A stretch of 64,000 nt of DNA from Candidatus Eisenbacteria bacterium (GTDB lineage: Bacteria; Eisenbacteria; RBG-16-71-46), in contig JADLBL010000001.1 of the NCBI GenBank assembly GCA_020847735.1, positions 186,001 to 250,000 on the forward strand. Reading direction: 5' to 3'. Both the position numbers and the translations under genes were made by a program. Every line of letters begins with the position of its first letter. Position 1 is the stretch's first letter. Shown in pieces: positions 1-5,056 of this stretch. The notes below the pieces were generated by a model. It ran no database searches. It was given only the letters and a program-made list of their open reading frames with translations, and was not told the DNA's origin.

Positions 1-192
1 CCGGCGCGCGAGCCGTCGCGGATCGTCCTGAAGGGCGACGTGCCGAGCCCGGCCAGGCCGCCCTCGGGCTGCGCGTTCCATCCGCGCTGCTTCCTCGCCG
101 AGCGGATGACCGGCCGGGAGCGCTGCGCGGCCGAGACACCGCCCCTGCGCGAGGTCGCGCCCGGCCACTGGGTGGCCTGCCACTTCGCCTGA
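1..192 (+). CDS. Oligopeptide/dipeptide ABC transporter ATPase, C-terminal end (partial)
   Basis: Frame 1 is open from the window edge to a TGA at 190-192, giving the last 63 residues of a longer protein. The sequence contains [10 protein letters not shown], two further cysteines, and an ending [10 protein letters not shown]. This is the C-terminal extension of DppD/DppF/OppD/OppF-type ATPases, where the conserved cysteines sit after the ATPase core. The nucleotide-binding domain lies outside the window. A DppF/OppF-type peptide (or nickel) importer subunit is likely, but the substrate cannot be told from this fragment. A 636-base gap separates it from the microcompartment operon, so I do not assume a shared transcript. 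Confidence 0.85.
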   Translation, partial: PAREPSRIVLKGDVPSPARPPSGCAFHPRCFLAERMTGRERCAAETPPLREVAPGHWVACHFA

Positions 193-694
193 CGCCGCCG
201 GCGGGCTGGTCCGCGCTTCGCGCCCGCTGCCCCGACCGACGGGGGCTTTGCCCCAGCCGGGCCGCCCGGTGCGCGGTTCGGCGCCGCGCCCGCAACGCCG
301 ACGCGGGCGAGTCGCAACGCTCGGGCGGTCGCGAAGGCGGTGAAGCGCGGCGAATCCCGCACTCGCGTTCCCATTGGCAATCACATCCGCCCGGCCGGGG
401 GCGCTGGCGCGACCCGGCACCGCGTTTGCAATGAGGCTCCGGTGAAGTTCGGCCGCGAGGCACCGCCGCACGAACGGACGGGTGGACCGCGCTCGAACAC
501 AAGGATTGCAGCGAAGTGTTCCCTGTTCGACTCGTGATTGGCAGTTGGTGGGCTGATCCCCCTATCGCGAGCGAAGGAGTCTACCGGACCGCACACGGTC
601 GTTACGGGGAACTTATTGACGGGCCCTGTTGCCTGCGGCGCTATTGGCCTCCGTGCTCGACTCACGCGACCGCGACCCAGGGCCCATGAATCCG

Positions 695-726
695 ACGCCG
701 CGCCCTCCGCTCCGGGGGCGCGGCGT
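695..726. repeat. Inverted repeat upstream of BMC promoter
   Basis: ACGCCGCGCCC at 695-705 is perfectly complementary to GGGCGCGGCGT at 716-726, with a 10-nt loop. It ends 23 nt before the -35 element of the BMC promoter. It could be a terminator for upstream transcription, lacking a T-tract, or an operator. Position alone does not decide. Confidence 0.45.
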
Positions 727-749
727 TCGCGTGCGTTCCGCCCCGGGCG

Positions 750-778
750 TTGACCGCTGCGCGGCCGGGGGTTAGCTT
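750..778 (+). promoter_or_regulatory. Sigma70-type promoter of the BMC operon
   Basis: TTGACC (750-755), a 17-nt spacer, then TAGCTT (773-778). The expected start of transcription is near 785, leaving a leader of about 44 nt before the first BMC-H start codon, with GGAGG at 821-825. The same -35/-10 pattern precedes other transcription units in this window, including tRNA-Gly, which strengthens the call. Confidence 0.6.
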
Positions 779-828
779 CCGCGCACCCGCGACGGCAGTG
801 CTCGCCGCGGCGGCTGGTACGGAGGCGC

Positions 829-1122
829 ATGGAAAGTCCTCGAGCCCGCCGGGCGCTCGGCCTGGTGGAAACACGCGGTTTCACGGCGGCCGTCGAGGCC
901 GCCGACGCCATGGCGAAGGCGGCCCGTGTCGAGATCGTCCGCTACGAGGTGGTGCGCTCCGCGCTGGTCACGATTCTCGTTCGGGGACCCCTGGCCGAAG
1001 TCGAGGCCGCCGTGGCGGCGGGCTCGGCCCAGGGCGCGCGGGTGGGCGAGTTGCTGCGCGCCCACGTGATTCCGTCCCCGGCGCCCGATATCGAGTTCAT
1101 GCTGGAACGGCGCGGCTCCTGA
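829..1122 (+). CDS. BMC-H shell protein with divergent pore
   Basis: A single BMC domain (Pfam BMC, PduA/CcmK/EutM type) spans almost all 97 residues. Recognisable segments are [10 protein letters not shown] (10-19), [13 protein letters not shown] and [11 protein letters not shown]. Such proteins form hexamers that tile the facets of a microcompartment shell. The loop lining the pore, KIGGG or KIGSG in most BMC-H proteins and in the next gene here, reads VVRSA (41-45), so the central pore should be narrower and differently charged. It is the first gene of a seven-gene operon. GGAGG at 821-825 is 3 nt from the ATG, a short spacing. Family assignment is secure; the transport consequence is inference. 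Confidence 0.95.
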   Translation: MESPRARRALGLVETRGFTAAVEAADAMAKAARVEIVRYEVVRSALVTILVRGPLAEVEAAVAAGSAQGARVGELLRAHVIPSPAPDIEFMLERRGS

Positions 1123-1168
1123 CGGGGCTCCGCGCACGCCCGCACCGCTGGACCACACGGAGGGTGCC

Positions 1169-1468
1169 ATGCAGGAAGAGGCTCTTGGCCTGATCGAGAC
1201 CCGCGGCTTCGTCGCGATGGTCGAAGCGTCCGACGCCATGGTGAAGGCGGCGCGGGTGACGCTCGTTCACTACGAGAAGATCGGTGGCGGTTACGTGACG
1301 ACCGTGGTTCGCGGCGACGTCGCCGCGGTTCGTGCCGCGACCGAGGCCGGCGCGGCGGCCGCCGCCAAGGTCGGCGAGGTCGTGTCGGTGCACGTCATTC
1401 CGCGTCCGCACGGCCAGCTCGAGGACGCGCTGCCCATCCGGCACCCCGAAACCGCGGCCAAGAAGTAG
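1169..1468 (+). CDS. BMC-H shell protein, canonical pore
   Basis: A 99-residue single-BMC-domain protein very close to PduA/EutM/CcmK types. It has [10 protein letters not shown] near the N-terminus, [10 protein letters not shown] with pore loop KIGGG (37-41), and [16 protein letters not shown] followed by a short charged tail. It should be the main facet hexamer of the shell. GGAGG stands about 5 nt before the ATG. The gene follows the first BMC-H by 46 nt and precedes a BMC-P gene by 2 nt, so the three are co-transcribed and probably translationally linked. Shared sequence with the upstream gene suggests duplication followed by pore divergence. Confidence 0.96.
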   Translation: MQEEALGLIETRGFVAMVEASDAMVKAARVTLVHYEKIGGGYVTTVVRGDVAAVRAATEAGAAAAAKVGEVVSVHVIPRPHGQLEDALPIRHPETAAKK

Positions 1469-1470
1469 CG

Positions 1471-1776
1471 ATGATTCTCGCGCAGGTGCTCGGCACGGTC
1501 GTGTCCACGCGCAAGGACGCCGGACTCTCCGGGCTCAAACTCATGCTCGCGCGCGAGGTGGACGGTCAGTTCAAGCCGGCCGGCAACTTCGTGGTGGCGG
1601 TGGACGCCGTGGGAGCCGGGGCGGGCGAGCTGGTGCTGGTCGCGGCCGGCTCCTCGGCGCGCCTGACCGAGGTGACGAAGGACCGGCCGGTGGACCACGT
1701 CATCTGCGGGATCGTGGACGCGGTCGAGACGGGCGGCCGTGACGTCTATCTGAAGCGCGCAGGGCTGCCGGGCTGA
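1471..1776 (+). CDS. BMC-P (EutN/CcmL) vertex protein 1
   Basis: A 101-residue EutN/CcmL-family protein. The start MILAQVLGTVVSTRKD, central LVLVAAGSSAR and later ICGIVDAVE are typical of the beta-barrel pentamers that cap the vertices of BMC shells. It is the first of three paralogues in the operon and the one most like the canonical family. Its start is 2 nt after the BMC-H stop, and the aldehyde dehydrogenase begins 5 nt after its own stop. A GG-rich Shine-Dalgarno is not obvious, so translation is probably coupled. Confidence 0.94.
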   Translation: MILAQVLGTVVSTRKDAGLSGLKLMLAREVDGQFKPAGNFVVAVDAVGAGAGELVLVAAGSSARLTEVTKDRPVDHVICGIVDAVETGGRDVYLKRAGLPG

Positions 1777-1781
1777 AGCTC

Positions 1782-3191
1782 ATGTCCCTCGATCCGGCGC
1801 GCATCGAGTCCATCGTCGCCGAGGTGCTGGATCGCCTCGACGGCGGCGACGCCGCGGGCGGCGGCGCGCTCGGTATCCACCGCACGCTCGACGAGGCCGT
1901 GGCGGCGGCCCGCCGCTCGTTCGCGGCGTTCCGCGAGGTGCCGCTCGAGACGCGCGACCGGATCATCGCCTCGATCCGCAGGACGATGCTCGCCAGCCTC
2001 GAGACGCTTTCGAAGCTGGCGGTGAGCGAGACCGGACTCGGGCGGGTCGAGGACAAGATCCTCAAGAACCGCCTCGTCACCGAGAAGACTCCGGGCATCG
2101 AGGACCTGGTGCCGGAGGTTCGCACCGGCGACCACGGCCTGACGCTGTTCGAGCGCGCCCCCTACGGGCCGCTGGCGGTCATCACGCCGGTCACGAACCC
2201 GTCCGAGACGATCATCTGCAACGGCATCGGCATGATCGCCGGCGGCAACACCGCGGTGTTCTGCCCGCACCCGAGCGCGCGCAAGGTCTCGTCGGCGACG
2301 ATCGACCTGTTCAACCGCGCCGCGCGCCGCGGCGGAGCGCCCGAGCCGCTCCTGCACTCGATCGAGGAGCCGACGATCGAGGTCGCGCAGGCCCTGCTGC
2401 GCTACCCCGGCATCCGGCTCAACGTCGTGACCGGAGGGCCGGGCGTGGTCCGGGAGGCGATGGCCTCGGGCAAGAAGTCCATCTGCGCCGGACCGGGCAA
2501 CCCGCCCTCGGTCGTGGACGAGACCGCCGACCTCGAGCAGGCGGCGCGCGACCTCGTCATGGGCGCCTCGCTCGACAACAACATCATCTGCACGGACGAA
2601 AAGGAGATCGTCTGCGTCTCGATCGTCGCCGACCGGCTGAAGGAAGCGATGGGCCGCGCCGGCGCGATCGTGCTGCCGCCGCACCAGGTCGAGACGCTGC
2701 GCCGGCTCGTGCTCGAGTACGAGAAGGGGCCGCGCAAGCACGCCGGTGTGAACAAGAAGTACGTGGGCAGGAACGTGGACGTGATCCTGCGCGAAGCCGG
2801 CATCTCCTGCGATCCCTCGCGCCGGCTGGCGTTGTGCGAGGTGGACGGCGACCATCCGTTCCTGTGGACCGAACTGATGATGCCGGTGCTGCCGCTGGTC
2901 CGCGTGCGCAACGTGGACGAGGCGATCGAGTTCGCCGTCGAGGTCGAGCACGGCTTCCGGCACACGGCCTCGATGCACTCGCGCAACATCGACAAGCTCT
3001 CGAAGATGGCGCGCGCCTGCGACTGCTCCATCTTCGTCAAGAACGGCCCGAACGCCTCGGGGCTCGGCTGGAACGGCGAAGGTCCGACCAGTTTCACCAT
3101 CGCGAGCCCGACCGGCGAGGGCATGACCACGGCGCGCAGCTTCACGCGGCTGCGCCGCTGCAGCCTCGTGGACCGGTTCCGGATCGTATGA
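1782..3191 (+). CDS. BMC-associated CoA-acylating aldehyde dehydrogenase (PduP/EutE type)
   Basis: This 469-residue enzyme should convert an aldehyde plus CoA and NAD+ to acyl-CoA plus NADH inside the shell. The catalytic cysteine is Cys270 in NNIICTDEKE, matching the NNIIC motif of EutE. The N-terminus DPARIESIVAEVLDRL is an amphipathic helix followed by a Gly/Ala-rich linker, the arrangement of an encapsulation peptide. The C-terminal region (FVKNGPNASG, FTIASPTGEGMT, RLRRCSLVDRFRIV) reminds me of the dehydrogenases of planctomycete/verrucomicrobial (PVM) sugar-aldehyde compartments, but I could not align it. Shell genes flank it on both sides and its stop overlaps the BMC-T start (ATGA). 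No phosphotransacylase or alcohol dehydrogenase is adjacent, so CoA and NAD recycling partners must be encoded elsewhere. Confidence 0.93.
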   Translation: MSLDPARIESIVAEVLDRLDGGDAAGGGALGIHRTLDEAVAAARRSFAAFREVPLETRDRIIASIRRTMLASLETLSKLAVSETGLGRVEDKILKNRLVTEKTPGIEDLVPEVRTGDHGLTLFERAPYGPLAVITPVTNPSETIICNGIGMIAGGNTAVFCPHPSARKVSSATIDLFNRAARRGGAPEPLLHSIEEPTIEVAQALLRYPGIRLNVVTGGPGVVREAMASGKKSICAGPGNPPSVVDETADLEQAARDLVMGASLDNNIICTDEKEIVCVSIVADRLKEAMGRAGAIVLPPHQVETLRRLVLEYEKGPRKHAGVNKKYVGRNVDVILREAGISCDPSRRLALCEVDGDHPFLWTELMMPVLPLVRVRNVDEAIEFAVEVEHGFRHTASMHSRNIDKLSKMARACDCSIFVKNGPNASGLGWNGEGPTSFTIASPTGEGMTTARSFTRLRRCSLVDRFRIV

Positions 3192-3742
3192 ACCCCGTCG
3201 CCATCGCCGCGGTCGAGACCTCGAGCATCGCCCAGGGCGTGGTCACGGCCGACGGCATGCTCAAGCAGGCCGAGGTCGAACTGCTGCAGTCCACGACGCT
3301 GAGCCCGGGCCGCTACTGGGTGCTGATTGGCGGCGAGGTGGCGGCGGTGCGCTCGGCGCACGGGCGCGGCGTCGAACTGGCCGCCGAGACGCTGCTCGAC
3401 CAGCTGTTCCTGCCGCAGCTGCACGCCGGGGTGCTTCCCGCCCTGCGGGGAGTCGTGCCGACGGGGCTCGAGGATTCCCTGGGCCTGCTCGAAACCCTGA
3501 CCGCGGCCTCGGCGATCGTCGCGGCCGACGTCGCGGCCAAGGCGGCGAACGTGACGATCCGCGACCTTCGCCTCGCGAACGGCATCGGTGGCAAGGGCGT
3601 TGTGACGCTGTCGGGCGCGGTGAGCGACGTCCAGGCGGCGGTGGAGGCGGGGCGCGCCGACGCGCTGCGCCGCGGCCTGCTCGCCCGCGCCGTCGTCATC
3701 CCGCGGCTCGATCCGCAGTTGCGCGGCCGGCTGGGCGGATGA
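3188..3742 (+). CDS. BMC-T tandem-domain shell protein (PduT-like, without the Fe-S cysteine)
   Basis: 184 residues in two BMC domains: about 5-90 (AAVETSSIAQG, YWVLIGGEVAAV) and about 98-180 (SLGLLETLTAAS, VTLSGAVSDVQAAVEAG, RAVVIPRL). Tandem BMC proteins form pseudohexameric trimers. The first-domain pore region reads TTLSPGRYWV. In PduT the equivalent CPGK motif supplies the cysteine that binds a central 4Fe-4S cluster; here that place is Ser39. The pore is therefore probably a metabolite gate rather than an electron relay. Start chosen at ATG 3188, which overlaps the dehydrogenase stop; the open frame upstream is out of register with that gene. The stop overlaps the next ATG. Confidence 0.9.
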   Translation: MNPVAIAAVETSSIAQGVVTADGMLKQAEVELLQSTTLSPGRYWVLIGGEVAAVRSAHGRGVELAAETLLDQLFLPQLHAGVLPALRGVVPTGLEDSLGLLETLTAASAIVAADVAAKAANVTIRDLRLANGIGGKGVVTLSGAVSDVQAAVEAGRADALRRGLLARAVVIPRLDPQLRGRLGG

Positions 3743-4011
3743 ACTTCGCGCGCGTCACCGGCACGGTGGTCTGCACCGAGAAGGTCGGGGCCTGGCGCGG
3801 CGCGCGGCTGCTGCTGCTCGAACCCTGCGATTCCGGCGGAGCGTCCGTCGGAGCGCGGCCTCTCGCGGCGGTGGATCTGGTCTCGGCGGCGCCGGGGCAG
3901 CTGGTCTTCTACGTGCGAGGACGCGAGGCGGCGGTGGCGCTGCAGGATCCGGAGAACCCGGCCGACGCCGCGATCGTCGGGATCGTGGATTCGGTCCGCG
4001 AGGCTCGCTGA
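3739..4011 (+). CDS. BMC-P (EutN/CcmL) vertex protein 2
   Basis: A 90-residue EutN/CcmL-family protein. FARVTGTVVCTEKV at the N-terminus, GQLVFYVRGREAAVAL in the middle and AAIVGIVDSV at the end match the family fold. It is more divergent than the first BMC-P, with an insertion GGASVGARPL in the central strand region. Its ATG overlaps the BMC-T stop (ATGA) and its own TGA overlaps the next ATG (TGATG), so translation of the last four shell genes is chained. Three different pentamer genes in one locus is also known from PVM-type and Haliangium-type compartments. Confidence 0.92.
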   Translation: MNFARVTGTVVCTEKVGAWRGARLLLLEPCDSGGASVGARPLAAVDLVSAAPGQLVFYVRGREAAVALQDPENPADAAIVGIVDSVREAR

Positions 4012-4283
4012 TGTTCCTCGCGCGCGTCGTGGGCGAGGTCGTGGCCACGGTCAAGCACGCGCACCTGTCCGCGCAGCGCCTGCTGCTCGTTCGACCGGAG
4101 CAAACTCCCGGCCGGCCCCAGCCGGCGACCGTCATCGCCGTGGACACGGTGGACGCCGGTCCCGGCGACCGCGTGCTCGTGGCCGACGAGGGAAACGCCG
4201 CGGCGCAGGTGCTCGGCAAGCCGCGCGGCCCGGTGCGCACCGTGATCGTCGGGGTCGTGGACGAGACGGACCTGCCGACCTGA
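4011..4283 (+). CDS. BMC-P (EutN/CcmL) vertex protein 3, last gene of the BMC operon
   Basis: A 90-residue EutN/CcmL-family protein starting MFLARVVGEVVATVKH, with GDRVLVADEGNAAAQVLG and a C-terminal VIVGVVDETD. It shares the overall plan of the two other BMC-P proteins but is clearly a separate paralogue. The following 76 nt contain a new promoter, so the microcompartment operon most likely ends here. No strong terminator is visible; a weak CCGCGG repeat pair lies at about 4290-4316. Confidence 0.92.
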   Translation: MFLARVVGEVVATVKHAHLSAQRLLLVRPEQTPGRPQPATVIAVDTVDAGPGDRVLVADEGNAAAQVLGKPRGPVRTVIVGVVDETDLPT

Positions 4284-4304
4284 GGGCGGCCGCGGAGTTC
4301 CGGC

Positions 4305-4334
4305 TTTACCGCGGGGCGGCTTCCCGCGTATTTT
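4305..4334 (+). promoter_or_regulatory. Candidate promoter of the fmdB-HU unit
   Basis: TTTACC (4305-4310), 18-nt spacer, TATTTT (4329-4334). Each hexamer matches four of six consensus positions. The start of transcription would be near 4341, giving a leader of about 19 nt with GGAGG at 4351-4355. Confidence 0.45.
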
Positions 4335-4359
4335 CTGGACCGTGTTTCGCGGAGGTCGC

Positions 4360-4593
4360 GTGCCGCTTTACGAGTACCGCTGCGCGGCGTGCAGTCATCG
4401 CTTCGAGTCGCTGCTGGATCGCTGGGATTCACCGGCGCCGCCGTGCCCGCACTGCGGGGAATCGTCCGTCCGGCGCCAATGGAGTGTCTTCGCCGTCGGA
4501 ACCGCCCCGGAAAGCCGTCCCACGTCCCCTCCGCGCGCCGCGGCCGGGGCGTGCCGGTCTTCCGGATGCGCGTGCCGTCCGGCATCGAACTGA
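4360..4593 (+). CDS. FmdB-type zinc-ribbon protein
   Basis: 77 residues starting MPLYEYRCAAC, the hallmark of the FmdB/CxxC putative regulatory family. Two CxxC pairs (Cys8/Cys11 and Cys29/Cys32) can bind one zinc. The Pro/Ala-rich tail ends in a second small cysteine group (CRSSGCACR), also usual in this family. The function of the family is unproven; a regulatory role has been proposed for the methanogen FmdB. The GTG at 4360 is chosen over an earlier GTG at 4342 because GGAGG (4351-4355) stands just before it and it gives the standard N-terminus. Confidence 0.82.
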   Translation: MPLYEYRCAACSHRFESLLDRWDSPAPPCPHCGESSVRRQWSVFAVGTAPESRPTSPPRAAAGACRSSGCACRPASN

Positions 4594-4623
4594 ACTCGTC
4601 GAGGTTCTTCAGGGGGAGCCCAC

Positions 4624-4929
4624 ATGACGAAGGCGGATCTGGTCGAGGAGATCGCGCAGCAGAGCGGCATCTCGCGTGCCCACGCGGCGATCATCGTCGA
4701 TGGCCTGCTCGACGCGGTGTGCCGCGCGTTGAGCGAGGGGAAACATCTCGAAATCCGCGGATTCGGCACGTTCAAGGTCCGCGAACGCCGCGCCCGCCGT
4801 GCCCGCAACCCCCGAAGCGGAACGGAAGTCCTGGTGCCGGCGAAGCTCGTGCCCGTGTTCAAGCCCAGCCGCGAGCTCAAGGCTCTCGTGCTGGAGAGCA
4901 AACAACCGGAACAGACGGCCGCAGGCTGA
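4624..4929 (+). CDS. HU/IHF-family nucleoid protein
   Basis: A 101-residue histone-like DNA-binding protein. The start MTKADLVEEIAQQSGISRAH is the dimerisation helix region, GFGTFKVRERRARRARNP is the beta-arm, and the RNP proline is the one that intercalates and kinks DNA. It binds and bends DNA as a dimer. GGGGAG lies 5 nt upstream of the ATG. It follows fmdB by 30 nt and precedes a tiny basic ribosomal-type gene by 24 nt, so all three are probably on one transcript. Family identity is secure; HU versus IHF subtype is not resolved. Confidence 0.93.
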   Translation: MTKADLVEEIAQQSGISRAHAAIIVDGLLDAVCRALSEGKHLEIRGFGTFKVRERRARRARNPRSGTEVLVPAKLVPVFKPSRELKALVLESKQPEQTAAG

Positions 4930-4953
4930 CGGCCGCGTCGACAAGGAGCAGGA

Positions 4954-5049
4954 ATGGGTTCTGGAAAGAAGCGGAAGCGCAAGAAGATCGCCACCCACAA
5001 GCGTAAGAAGCGCCTGCGGAAGAACCGTCATAAGAAGCGCATCCGCTGA
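4954..5049 (+). CDS. 31-residue AURKAIP1/COX24-like ribosomal-associated protein
   Basis: ATG at 4954, preceded by AGGAGCAGG, opens a 31-codon frame ending in TGA at 5047-5049. More than half of the residues are Lys or Arg, with the sequence MGSGKKRKRKKIATHKRKKR followed by LRKNRHKKRIR. This is the pattern of the AURKAIP1/COX24 domain (DUF1713) family, minute proteins that bind the small ribosomal subunit in several bacterial phyla and are homologous to the mitochondrial protein. It sits between HU and RNase R, consistent with translation-related genes. The assignment is from pattern recognition and is good but not proven. Confidence 0.75.
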   Translation: MGSGKKRKRKKIATHKRKKRLRKNRHKKRIR

Positions 5050-5056
5050 CCGGCCC

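Larger units (their letters stand above)
193..828. other. Long intergenic region upstream of the BMC operon
   Basis: No convincing gene is seen. The short open frames here have no ribosome binding site and no recognisable product, and base composition is less extreme around 500-620 than in neighbouring genes. The stretch holds an 11-bp inverted repeat (695-726) and a good promoter (750-778), described separately. A TTGACG at 616-621 has no acceptable -10 partner at 16-18 nt. The region is long enough for regulator binding upstream of the promoter. Confidence 0.6.

Noticed and set aside
616-646. TTGACG with CTATTG as a second BMC promoter
   Set aside because: The spacing to any TANNNT is 19-20 nt and the match is poor; the 750-778 promoter is much better.
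340-753. Two short plus-strand open frames before the BMC operon
   Set aside because: No ribosome binding site, no known domain and biased amino acid content.
1746-2978. Long open frame antisense to the aldehyde dehydrogenase, and similar ones opposite 19817-22210, 25953-28532 and 47794-50550
   Set aside because: They mirror real genes in very GC-rich DNA, where stop codons are rare on the other strand. Their products are Arg/His/Ala-rich without domains, and they lack ribosome binding sites.
4799-5056. RNase R beginning at the in-frame GTG inside the HU gene
   Set aside because: It would overlap all of the HU 3' half and the small basic gene, and the sequence there is not like an RNase R N-terminus.
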